A stretch of DNA of 64,000 bases, from NCBI RefSeq assembly GCF_024614185.1, contig NZ_JAHTLF010000018.1:965821-1029820 (forward strand). The letters are read 5' to 3'. A model generated the notes under the pieces. That model saw only the letters and a program-made list of their open reading frames with translations, was not told the DNA's origin and made no database searches. Origin of the DNA: Nocardioides carbamazepini. Its GTDB lineage: Bacteria > Actinomycetota > Actinomycetes > Propionibacteriales > Nocardioidaceae. Position numbers and translations under genes: made by a program. This document shows, one piece after another, positions 32,279-39,528 of this stretch; the stretch's first letter is position 1; each line of letters opens with the position of its first letter.

Positions 32279-32656
32279 TCAGCGAGAGCCGAGCTGGGCG
32301 CCGAGCTGGTCGAGGAACTCGTCGGCCATCCCCAGCTGGACGACCAGTCGGGCGCGACGTTCGGTGGCCTCGGCGAGGACCGCGCCCAGCCGCGCCCGGG
32401 CGGCAGCATGGCGCTGCCGCGCGGCCGGGTCGCGCAGCGTCTCGAGGTCGCGCATGGCGGCGCTCATCTGGTCGAGGGTGAAGCCCAGCGGCTTCATCCG
32501 CCGGATCACCAGGATCTTCTCGACGTCGTCCTCGGTGTAGAGCCGGAACCCGCCGTCCGACCGGCCGGAGGGGCGCAGCAGGCCGACCTCGTCCCAGTGG
32601 CGCAGGCTGCGCAGGGACAGCTCGGTGCGGGCGGCGACCTCACCGATCTGCATCAT
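32279..32656 (-). CDS. MerR-family transcriptional regulator
   Basis: The 125-residue protein (MMQIGEVAARTELSLRSLRHWDEVGLLRPSGRSDGGFRLYTEDDVEKILVIRRMKPLGFTLDQM) has a MerR DNA-binding domain and a short coiled coil without Cys ligands. It is divergent from the SulP transporter, and a 21-bp near-perfect palindrome lies between them, so it probably controls the transporter. It converges with the AhpD-like gene with one base between stops. Confidence 0.9.
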   Translation of the reverse strand: MMQIGEVAARTELSLRSLRHWDEVGLLRPSGRSDGGFRLYTEDDVEKILVIRRMKPLGFTLDQMSAAMRDLETLRDPAARQRHAAARARLGAVLAEATERRARLVVQLGMADEFLDQLGAQLGSR

Positions 32657-32689
32657 GGGCCGATCCTGCCGTACGCGCTGGCGATGCCA

Positions 32690-32710
32690 ACTCTCACGTT
32701 ACGTGAGGGT
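32690..32710. promoter_or_regulatory. MerR-type operator between MerR and SulP genes
   Basis: ACTCTCACGT, one central base, ACGTGAGGGT: nine of ten positions pair. Palindromes of this kind around CTCACGT.ACGTGAG are typical of MerR/TipA-like sites. It lies only 8 bases before the SulP GTG start, so it overlaps the SulP promoter or leader. Confidence 0.65.
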
Positions 32711-32718
32711 AGGGTCCA

Positions 32719-34203
32719 GTGACCGTGAGCGACTCCATCTCCGTCCGGTCCGCGCTGCGGTCGCCGCGGCTGCTGCGCACGGAGGTCCTCGCCGGCCTGG
32801 TCGTCGCACTGGCGCTGATCCCCGAGGCGATCTCGTTCTCGATCATCGCCGGGGTCGACCCGCGGGTCGGGCTGTTCGCGTCGTTCACCATGGCCGTGGC
32901 GATCTCCTTCCTCGGCGGCCGCCCGGCGATGATCTCGGCGGCCACCGGGGCGGTCGCGCTGGTGATCGCCCCGGTCATGCGCGACCACGGCTACGACCAC
33001 CTCATCGCGACCGTGCTGCTCGGCGGCCTGATCCAGGTCATCCTGGCCGTCGCCGGGATCGCGCGGCTGATGCGGTTCATCCCACGCTCGGTCATGGTGG
33101 GCTTCGTCAACGCGCTGGCCATCTTGATCTTCCAGGCGCAGCTCGACCACCTGATCGACGTGCCGTGGGCCGTCTATCCCCTGACCGCGGTCGGGATCGC
33201 CGTCATCGTCGGGTTCCCGCGGATCAACGCGGTGCTGCCGGCTCCCCTGGTGGCGATTGTCGCCCTGACCGGGTTCGTGCTCGCGGCGGGCGTCGACGTA
33301 CCGGACGTCGGGGACGAGGGGGCGCTGCCCGACAGCCTGCCGGCCTGGTTCGTGCCGGACGTCCCGTTCACGCTCGACACCCTGCAGACGATCGCGCCGT
33401 ACGCCCTCGCGATGGCGCTCGTCGGCCTGCTCGAGTCGCTGCTGACCGCGAAGCTCGTCGACGACATCACCGACACCCACTCCGACAAGACCCGCGAGGC
33501 GATGGGCCAGGGCGCCGCCAACGTGATCACCGGGTTCTTCGGCGGCATGGGCGGCTGCGCCATGATCGGCCAGACGATGATCAACGTGAAGGTCTCCGGG
33601 GCCCGCACCCGGATCTCGACCTTCCTCGCCGGTGTCTTCCTGCTGGTGCTGGTCGTCGGCTTCGGTGACGTCGTCGCGCTGATCCCGATGGCCGCGCTCG
33701 TCGCGGTGATGGTGATGGTCTCCGTCGGCACCTTCGACTGGCACTCGCTGCGGATGCTGCGCCGGATGCCGCGCTCCGAGACGACGGTCATGCTCGCGAC
33801 CGTCGTGGTCACGGTCGTCAGCCACAACCTGGCGATCGGCGTGGTCGTCGGCGTCCTCGTCGCGATGGTGCTCTTCGCCCGCCGGGTCGCCCACCTCGCC
33901 CGGGTCGAGCGCGAGCTGGTCACCGCCGAGGACGGCAGCGTGGTCGCGTACTACCGGGTCACCGGCGAGCTGTTCTTCGCCTCCAGCAACGACCTCTACG
34001 CGCAGTTCGCGTACGCCGAGGACCCGGACCGTGTCGTCATCGACCTGTCCGCCTCGCACGTGTGGGACGCCTCGACGGTGGCCGCGCTGGACGCGGTCAC
34101 GACCAAGTACCAGCGTCGGGGCGTCGCGGTCGAGATCCACGGCCTCGACGAGGTCAGCGCGGAGTTCCACGGCCGGCTCACCGGCCGGCTGGCCGGGCAC
34201 TAG
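32719..34203 (+). CDS. SulP-family anion transporter with STAS domain
   Basis: The 494-residue protein has about ten to twelve membrane helices, the SulP features LVVALALIPEAISFSIIAGVDPRVGLFASF, GGRPAMISAATGAVALV and GQGAANVITGFFGGMGGCAMIGQTMINVKVSGARTR, and a C-terminal STAS domain (RVTGELFFASSNDLYAQF...VVIDLSASHVWDASTVAALDAV). It imports sulfate, bicarbonate or another small anion. Start may be GTG 32719 or GTG 32725. Confidence 0.93.
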   Translation: MTVSDSISVRSALRSPRLLRTEVLAGLVVALALIPEAISFSIIAGVDPRVGLFASFTMAVAISFLGGRPAMISAATGAVALVIAPVMRDHGYDHLIATVLLGGLIQVILAVAGIARLMRFIPRSVMVGFVNALAILIFQAQLDHLIDVPWAVYPLTAVGIAVIVGFPRINAVLPAPLVAIVALTGFVLAAGVDVPDVGDEGALPDSLPAWFVPDVPFTLDTLQTIAPYALAMALVGLLESLLTAKLVDDITDTHSDKTREAMGQGAANVITGFFGGMGGCAMIGQTMINVKVSGARTRISTFLAGVFLLVLVVGFGDVVALIPMAALVAVMVMVSVGTFDWHSLRMLRRMPRSETTVMLATVVVTVVSHNLAIGVVVGVLVAMVLFARRVAHLARVERELVTAEDGSVVAYYRVTGELFFASSNDLYAQFAYAEDPDRVVIDLSASHVWDASTVAALDAVTTKYQRRGVAVEIHGLDEVSAEFHGRLTGRLAGH

Positions 34204-34233
34204 CCCGGCCGGGCCACCAGACCGGCCGGGGGG

Positions 34234-34884
34234 TCAGCGCGTCGCGCGCTCGGCCAGCCGGACGGCGGCGTGCCGCACGATCGGCGCCTCGTCGGCGTCC
34301 CGCACGGCCTCGTGGGGAACCAGCCCGCCGAGCAGCCCGGCGGGCTGGGTGAGCCAGGTCCACACCTGCCACGGATCCATCGTCGAGGCGAGCAGCGGCT
34401 CCAGGACCGCCGCCAGCTCAGGTCGCAGCTCGCCGTCCTCGTCGAGCTGGAAGGCCGGCACGAGCACGCCTCCGTCATGCGGTACGACGAGCAGCGCGCC
34501 CCGCTCGGCCGCCTTGTGGACCGCGAACCGGGCGGCGTTCTCCGACACCCCGCGCACCTCGGCGAGGCTCGCGTAGGTGTGGGTCGGTGACGCGAGGAGC
34601 CCGGCGCGGACCTCGGCCCGGCGGCGCAGCTGCACCAGCGCGAGGGGCACGGCGTGGGCCGGGTCGTCGCCGTCCTGGTGGAGCACCCGGTCCAGGTCGG
34701 CGAGCTGGTCGTCGGTGAGCGGGGCACCGGTCCCCGGGTCGCGCCAGCGGGCGACGCCGCCGAGGTCGCGCTCGAAGCTCGGCAGCCCCGCCGCGCCGAG
34801 CTGGTCGGCCAGCCCGAGCCCCTCGAGCCACCCCGCCAGCTGCTCGCCGTCCACGGGGGTCAGCCTCGCACGGGGCCGGCTCAC
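34234..34884 (-). CDS. hypothetical protein with ParS/MbcA/Xre-like C-terminal segment
   Basis: The 216-residue protein contains a likely helix-turn-helix (YASLAEVRGVSENAARFAVHKAAERGALLVV, about residues 104-134) and a C-terminal segment DPWQVWTWLTQPAGLLGGLVPHEAVRDADEAPIVRHAAVRLAE. The W-L...LGG..P.EA.RD pattern is that of the toxin-binding domain of MbcA/ParS/Xre antitoxins, yet no RES-domain toxin is adjacent. It overlaps the start-stop of the amphi-Trp gene upstream (ATGA). Function unknown; homology is by pattern only. Confidence 0.75.
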   Translation of the reverse strand: MSRPRARLTPVDGEQLAGWLEGLGLADQLGAAGLPSFERDLGGVARWRDPGTGAPLTDDQLADLDRVLHQDGDDPAHAVPLALVQLRRRAEVRAGLLASPTHTYASLAEVRGVSENAARFAVHKAAERGALLVVPHDGGVLVPAFQLDEDGELRPELAAVLEPLLASTMDPWQVWTWLTQPAGLLGGLVPHEAVRDADEAPIVRHAAVRLAERATR

Positions 34885-35099
34885 CAGCGGAGCTCGATCT
34901 CCAGCTCGCTCTCCTCGCCGATCTCGACCTCGACCGTGAGCTCGACCTCGTCCGGGACGTCGACCGTGATCCGGCGACCCTCGCGCTCGAAGGTGACGCT
35001 GTTGTGCCGCTCCAGCGAGTCGGCCAGCGCACGGAGCCGGGCGGCGGCCTCCTCGCGACGCAGGCGCTGGGTCTGGTCGATCTCGAACAGGTCGTCCAC
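34881..35099 (-). CDS. amphi-Trp domain-containing protein
   Basis: The 72-residue protein MDDLFEIDQTQRLRREEAAARLRALADSLERHN, then VTFEREGRRITVDVPDEVELTVEVEIGEESELEIELRW, matches the small amphi-Trp family, which ends in an acidic strand with a terminal Trp. Role unknown in the literature that I know. It is translationally coupled to the ParS-like gene, so the pair may act together. Confidence 0.85.
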   Translation of the reverse strand: MDDLFEIDQTQRLRREEAAARLRALADSLERHNSVTFEREGRRITVDVPDEVELTVEVEIGEESELEIELRW

Positions 35100-35200
35100 G
35101 GGGTGTCTCCTCGGGCTCGGCTGGTCATCGCGTGTCGCCGTGAACGGTACCCAGCCGCCCTCGGGCGAGGCCGGGCGCGGCCTCTGGGAGACTGCGGTCC

Positions 35201-36199
35201 GTGGTGGACCCGGGCGACGACGTACGCATCGAACGGCTCGGGCCGGTGGGGCGGATCGTGCTCGACCGCCCCCGCGCCCTCAACGCGATCACCCTCGGCA
35301 TGGTCGAGCGGATCCGGACCGCACTGGACGAGTGGCGCGACGCCGGCCTGCGCGCCGTGATCGTCGAGAGCGCCTCGGAGCGGGCGTTCTCCGCCGGCGG
35401 CGACATCCGTCAGGTCCGCGAGAACTCCCTCGCCGGACGCCACGACGAGAGCCTGCGGTTCTTCGAGACGGAGTACGCCGTCAACGCGCTGCTCGGCAGC
35501 TACCCGGTGCCGGTCGTGGCGCTGGTCGGCGGGATCTGCCTGGGCGGCGGGATGGGCCTCAGCGTGCACGGCACCTTCGTCGTGGTCTCGCCGGAGGCGT
35601 CGTTCGCGATGCCGGAGACCAAGATCGGCTTCTTCCCCGACGTCGGCGGCTCCCACTTCCTGCCCCGGCTGCCCGGCCACACCGGCCGCTACCTCGGCCT
35701 GACCGGTGCCCGGATCGGCGCCGCCGACGCGCTCGCGCTGGGCCTCGCCACCCATGCCTGCTCGGCCGCCGACCTGGCGCGGCTGCCCGACCTGATCGCG
35801 TCCTACGACGGTCCGCTCGAGCAGCTGCTGCGCGAGCTCGCCCCCGACGAGCCGGGGGAGGCCGGAGCGCTGGCGCCGGTGCGGCCCGAGCTGGAATGGG
35901 TGTTCAGCGCCCCCGACCTCGCGGGCATCCGGAGTCGTCTGGCCCGGCTCGTCGGCGACGGCGGCCCGGCGGCCGGCTGGGCGCGCGACACGCGCGCGGC
36001 GCTCGACGCCGCGTCGCCGTCCAGCCTGGCGGTGACCGACCGCCTGCTCGTCGAGGGCCGCGGCCGCTCGCTGGAGGAGTGCCTGCGCGCCGAGCTGGAG
36101 GCGGCCCGCGCGATGATCGCGAGCGACGACTTCGTCGAGGGCGTCCGCGCGGTGCTGGTCGACAAGGACCACGCGCCGCGGTGGAGCACCCCCGGCTAG
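35201..36199 (+). CDS. 3-hydroxyisobutyryl-CoA hydrolase-like enoyl-CoA hydratase/isomerase protein
   Basis: The 332-residue crotonase-fold protein has the oxyanion motifs AFSAGGDIR and VGGICLGGGMGLSVHGTFVV and the HIBCH-type segment MPETKIGFFPDVGGSHFLPRLPG. Length and the C-terminal block (VEGRGRSLEECLRAELEAARAMIASDDFVEGVRAVLVDKD) agree with 3-hydroxyisobutyryl-CoA hydrolase of valine breakdown, though some members are hydratases. The GTG start follows a purine-rich region. It stands alone between the amphi-Trp pair and the orphan ATPase. Confidence 0.88.
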   Translation: MVDPGDDVRIERLGPVGRIVLDRPRALNAITLGMVERIRTALDEWRDAGLRAVIVESASERAFSAGGDIRQVRENSLAGRHDESLRFFETEYAVNALLGSYPVPVVALVGGICLGGGMGLSVHGTFVVVSPEASFAMPETKIGFFPDVGGSHFLPRLPGHTGRYLGLTGARIGAADALALGLATHACSAADLARLPDLIASYDGPLEQLLRELAPDEPGEAGALAPVRPELEWVFSAPDLAGIRSRLARLVGDGGPAAGWARDTRAALDAASPSSLAVTDRLLVEGRGRSLEECLRAELEAARAMIASDDFVEGVRAVLVDKDHAPRWSTPG

Positions 36200-36201
36200 A
36201 C

Positions 36202-36300
36202 CCGATGCCGTCAACTTGAGGCGTGGCGGACGAGATCTTCTCAACTGGCGGAACCTCTTAACACTGAGATCCTCAACCAAGGCCACGGCGGGGCGGCCCG
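36202..36300. other. element with short repeats upstream of the ATPase gene
   Basis: The stretch contains several CTCAAC/TCAACT words (TCAACTTGAG, TCAACTGGCG, CCTCAACC), related in style to the TGACAACTGGC blocks of the repeats at 3581 and 12148 and to 21487-21496. It may be a decayed mobile-element end. The relation is weak. Confidence 0.3.
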
Positions 36301-36339
36301 ACGTCGGCGCCCGAGGGAACCGTTACGCCTGCTCCATAC

Positions 36340-36395
36340 CCCTATCGCCGTATAGATGCGTATACTTCTCGGTGATCTATACCGATCTATGCGGT
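36340..36395 (+). promoter_or_regulatory. AT-rich region with short repeats before the ATPase gene
   Basis: An unusually AT-rich patch for this genome holds CGTATAGATGCGTATAC and the direct repeat GATCTATACC/GATCTATGC (from about 36374). CGGTGATCTATACCG is a dyad. It is probably promoter or operator sequence for the ATPase gene. Confidence 0.4.
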
Positions 36396-36408
36396 GAAGG
36401 TGGTCTCG

Positions 36409-37557
36409 ATGGAACCGAGTCCGTACGCACCTGGCTCGTTGCCCGAGTACCTGGCCGGCCGCGGCCGTGAACGCGAGCTGATCCGCGACAGGGTCTCCCG
36501 ACTGAGCATGCTCGGCCGATCAGGCGGACCGCTGCTCGCCTTCCACGCACCTCGGGGACTGGGAAAGACATCCCTGCTGCGCATGGCCCAGCGCGACGCC
36601 ATCGCCGACGGATTCCTCACCGTGTGGGTCACCGGCCGCGATGACCGCCCGATGTCACCCGATCTCGTCCAGGCACTGAGCGCCGCCCTCAAGGAGCGCT
36701 CCTTCGGTGAACGATCCAAAGCGCTGCTGCACCGCCTGGACCAGGTACAGGTCGAGCTCGGGATCCCGGGCGTCAAGGTCGGCGCCACCCTGACATCCGA
36801 CGACAAGACCACGACGGGCACCGCCGTGCTCGACGAGCTGCTCGAGCACGCTGGACGGTTCGCCCACAACCACGACGCAAAGGGGCTCGTCGTGTTCGTC
36901 GACGAGTTCCAGGAAGCACAGCTGGGGGACCGCAAGAGCCTCCTCATCGGACTACAGCACTTCGACGGCGCACCGGACCCAACCCCAGTCGCGATCATCG
37001 CCGCCGGATTGCCCTCACTCCCACCGGCAGTTACCGAAGCAGCCACATTCGGCGAGCGGTCACGGTTCGTCGAGCTTGGCCTCCTCAACGACGTAGCCGT
37101 TGCCGAAGCGATCCGGCTGCCCGCAGAGCATCACCAGGTCGCATGGTCAGACGACGCGATCATGGCCGCGATCGACCTGGCCGGCGGCTACCCGCACAAG
37201 GTGCAGCTCATCGGCGACGCCACCTGGGGGATTGCTCGCCCGGGTCCGGGGACCACGATCACGATCGGTCACGTCCGGCAGGCTGAAGACGAGATCGAGG
37301 ACCGCATGACAGGCCTGTTCCGCACCCGTCTTGCCCGCGCAACCCCTGAGCAGCAGCGGTTCCTCACAGCCATGGCAGCCGTAGGGGATGGACCAGTGGA
37401 GCGCGCCGCGATCGCCGCCGAACTCGGTGTGCCGACCACCGCAGTGAGCCGACCACGGCAACAGTTCATCGACCGAGGCTTCATCGAACCGACCGGGCGC
37501 GGGAAGCTCCGCTTCACCATCCCCGGCTTCGCGGCCTACATCCGCAACAACACCTGA
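36409..37557 (+). CDS. orphan AAA ATPase with C-terminal winged helix
   Basis: The 382-residue ATPase has a P-loop APRGLGKTSLL (residues 47-57), Walker B LVVFVDEFQEA, a sensor segment VAIIAAGLPSLP and a lid part (LAGGYPHKVQLIGDATW), then a C-terminal winged helix (GPVERAAIAAELGVPTTAVSRPRQQFIDRGFIEP...FTIPGFAAYIRNN). It resembles Orc1/Cdc6-like archaeal-type ATPases found next to mobile elements and conflict genes. The SD-like GAAGGTGG is five bases before ATG 36409, so this start is preferred over GTG 36394. It stands alone, with an AT-rich promoter. Function unknown; DNA binding is likely. Confidence 0.8.
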   Translation: MEPSPYAPGSLPEYLAGRGRERELIRDRVSRLSMLGRSGGPLLAFHAPRGLGKTSLLRMAQRDAIADGFLTVWVTGRDDRPMSPDLVQALSAALKERSFGERSKALLHRLDQVQVELGIPGVKVGATLTSDDKTTTGTAVLDELLEHAGRFAHNHDAKGLVVFVDEFQEAQLGDRKSLLIGLQHFDGAPDPTPVAIIAAGLPSLPPAVTEAATFGERSRFVELGLLNDVAVAEAIRLPAEHHQVAWSDDAIMAAIDLAGGYPHKVQLIGDATWGIARPGPGTTITIGHVRQAEDEIEDRMTGLFRTRLARATPEQQRFLTAMAAVGDGPVERAAIAAELGVPTTAVSRPRQQFIDRGFIEPTGRGKLRFTIPGFAAYIRNNT

Positions 37558-37683
37558 CCTCTGAGCCGCCCTGGACCTACCCCCCCGGCTCGGCGCATAA
37601 GGAAGATCGCCACGATTCGGGGGGACCACAGGACTGCCTGTTGCGTTCTAGCGTGGTCGATACGGCCGATCAGCACCAGACGG

Positions 37684-38079
37684 CTAGAGCAGTTCGGCGA
37701 CCAGGGTCTCGACGCGGCGGCGGATCTCGTCGCGGATCGGCCGCACGGCGTCGATGCCCTGGCCGGCCGGGTCGTCGAGGACCCAGTCCTCGTAGCGCTT
37801 GCCCGGGAAGAACGGGCACTCGTCCCCGCAGCCCATCGTGATCACGACATCGGCCTCCCGCACGGCCGACTCGGTGAGCACCTTGGGCTGCTCGGTCGCG
37901 ATGTCGATGCCTTCCTCGGCCATCGCGGCGACGGCGACCGGGTTGATCCGGTCGGCCGGCTGCGAGCCGGCGGAGAGCACCTCGATCCGGTCGCCGGCCA
38001 GGTGCTGGAGCCAGCCCGCGGCCATCTGGGACCGGCCGGCGTTGTGGACGCAGACGAACAGGACGGTGGGCGTGGTCAT
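37684..38079 (-). CDS. arsC: arsenate reductase, low-molecular-weight phosphatase type
   Basis: The 131-residue protein has the P-loop VCVHNAGRS (Cys10, Arg16), then Cys84 and Cys88 in TMGCGDECPFFPGKRYEDW, and DDPAGQG. The cysteine arrangement matches actinobacterial thioredoxin- or mycothiol-linked arsenate reductases. It converts arsenate to arsenite. It is translationally coupled (ATGA) to the aquaglyceroporin gene, so arsenite can leave through that channel. Confidence 0.93.
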   Translation of the reverse strand: MTTPTVLFVCVHNAGRSQMAAGWLQHLAGDRIEVLSAGSQPADRINPVAVAAMAEEGIDIATEQPKVLTESAVREADVVITMGCGDECPFFPGKRYEDWVLDDPAGQGIDAVRPIRDEIRRRVETLVAELL

Positions 38080-38804
38080 CGGTTCTCCTCGACGGTCGGA
38101 GTGGGGGTCGGCGTGGGAGTCGGATGCAGCGCGAGGGTCAGGGCGACGCCGACGACCAGGCCGAGGAGCTGCATGCCGACGAAGGCGGGAGCGGACCCCG
38201 GCGCGATGCCGGCGAAGGTGTCGGTGAACACCCGGCCGATCGTCACGGCGGGGTTGGCGAACGAGGTGGAGCTGGTGAACCAGTAGGCCGCGCCGATGTA
38301 GGCACCCACGGCCGGTGCGGCCAGGGCGCCACGACCCGTCCGGACCAGCGCGAAGATCAGCGCGACCAGGCCCGCCGTCGCGACCACCTCGGCGACCAGG
38401 TGCCCGCTGCCGAGCCGGTCCTTGGTCGAGAGGCGCTGGTCGACCTCGAACATCACATTGGCGAGCACGGCGCCGGCGATGCCGCCACCGACCTGGGCGA
38501 CGGCGTACGCGGCGACCTCGCGCGGTCGCAGACCGGTCCCGGAGCGCCGACCGAGGAACCAGTCGGCGACGGAGACGACGGGGTTGAAGTGCGCCCCCGA
38601 CACCGGCCCGAACCACACGATCAGCACGGCGAGGCCGAGGACGGTCGCCGTGGAGTTCTGGAGCAGCTGCAGGCCCACGTCCTCGGGCGAGAGCGTCTCG
38701 GCCGCGATGCCGGAGCCGACCACGACCGCAACGAGGAGGGCGGTGCCGAGGAACTCGGCCAGGAGGCGGCGCGACAGCGGGACGGCGAGGCTCACGCCGG
38801 ACAT
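38076..38804 (-). CDS. aquaglyceroporin (AqpS-like MIP channel)
   Basis: The 242-residue channel has six membrane helices and two half-helix motifs, HFNPVVS (residue region 72) and FANPAVT. The C-terminus ends in a Pro-Thr repeat (HPTPTPTPTP). Position next to arsC and the ArsR fusion marks it as an arsenite-conducting AqpS-like channel, as in Sinorhizobium. ATG 38804 begins MSGVSLAVPLSRRLLAEFLGTALL. It is divergent from the ArsR fusion gene. Confidence 0.92.
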   Translation of the reverse strand: MSGVSLAVPLSRRLLAEFLGTALLVAVVVGSGIAAETLSPEDVGLQLLQNSTATVLGLAVLIVWFGPVSGAHFNPVVSVADWFLGRRSGTGLRPREVAAYAVAQVGGGIAGAVLANVMFEVDQRLSTKDRLGSGHLVAEVVATAGLVALIFALVRTGRGALAAPAVGAYIGAAYWFTSSTSFANPAVTIGRVFTDTFAGIAPGSAPAFVGMQLLGLVVGVALTLALHPTPTPTPTPTVEENR

Positions 38805-38827
38805 CTTGACCGAGCGAGATTGCTCAG

Positions 38828-38837
38828 TCAATATTGA
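38828..38837. promoter_or_regulatory. ArsR-type operator
   Basis: TCAATATTGA is a perfect palindrome. It lies inside a longer imperfect dyad ATTGCTCA...TGAGGCAAT between the aquaglyceroporin and ArsR-fusion starts, four bases before the fusion ATG. Repression by ArsR is inferred. Confidence 0.6.
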
Positions 38838-38841
38838 GGCA

Positions 38842-39528
38842 ATGAACGCTGAGCAAATGGCGAAGGTGGGCCGTCGGGTCGAGGTGTACGCCGCGCTCGC
38901 CGACCCGACCCGATTGCAGGTCGTCGACCTGCTCACGGTCGGGGACGCCGCGTCGTCGGAGCTGTCCACCCGCCTCGGTACGCCGTCCAACCTGCTCGCC
39001 CACCACCTGGGGATCCTCGAGCTCGCCGGCGTGATCGAGCGGCACCGCTCGGAGGGCGACCGGCGTCGCAGCTACTGGCGGCTCCTGCCGGACGCCGTCG
39101 CCTCACTGAGCGGCCCGCCCCTCGCGATGCCGGGCCGGGTGGTGTTCGTGTGCACCGCCAACACCGCGCGCTCCCAGCTCGCAGCGGCGCTGTGGCGCCG
39201 GGCCAGCGCGATCCCGGTGGCGTCGGCGGGCACCCACCCCGCCGACCGGATCGCGCCGGGCGCTCGCGCCACCGCGCGCCGCCATCGTCTCGACCTGCCT
39301 GACGTGACGCCGCGGCACCTCGGCGACCTCGACCACGCGCCCCGGGGAGACGACCTGCTGGTCACCGTCTGCGACCGCGCGCACGAGGAGCTCGGCTCCG
39401 TCGCGCCGGTGCACTGGTCGGTCCCCGACCCGGTCACGGCCGGGACGAAGGCCGCGTTCGACCGCGCCCACGACGAGCTCGCGACCCGGGTCCACCGACT
39501 CGTGCCGCTCCTGCGCCCGGCGTCCTGA
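38842..39528 (+). CDS. ArsR repressor fused to a low-molecular-weight phosphatase/ArsC-like domain
   Basis: Residues 1-95 form an ArsR winged helix (VEVYAALADPTRLQVVDLLTVGDAASSELSTRLGTPSNLLAHHLGILELAGVIERHRSEGDRRRSYW). Residues 97-228 form a phosphatase-like domain with VVFVCTANTARSQLAAALW (Cys104, Arg110) and VTVCDRAHEEL. The protein unites arsenic sensing with an arsenate-reductase-like module; such fusions are known in actinobacteria. The usual ArsR metal-binding ELCVCD motif is absent, so sensing may use other cysteines or the fused domain. Its 3' end overlaps the convergent MFS gene by 95 bases. Confidence 0.9.
   Translation: MNAEQMAKVGRRVEVYAALADPTRLQVVDLLTVGDAASSELSTRLGTPSNLLAHHLGILELAGVIERHRSEGDRRRSYWRLLPDAVASLSGPPLAMPGRVVFVCTANTARSQLAAALWRRASAIPVASAGTHPADRIAPGARATARRHRLDLPDVTPRHLGDLDHAPRGDDLLVTVCDRAHEELGSVAPVHWSVPDPVTAGTKAAFDRAHDELATRVHRLVPLLRPAS

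Noticed and set aside
37558..37683. CCCCCCGG-containing gap between ATPase and arsC
   Set aside because: Too short and without dyads or a coding signal; treated as a convergent gene gap.
38086..38130. GGGGTCGGCGTGGG-like repeats as a regulatory element
   Set aside because: They simply encode the Pro-Thr tail of the aquaglyceroporin.
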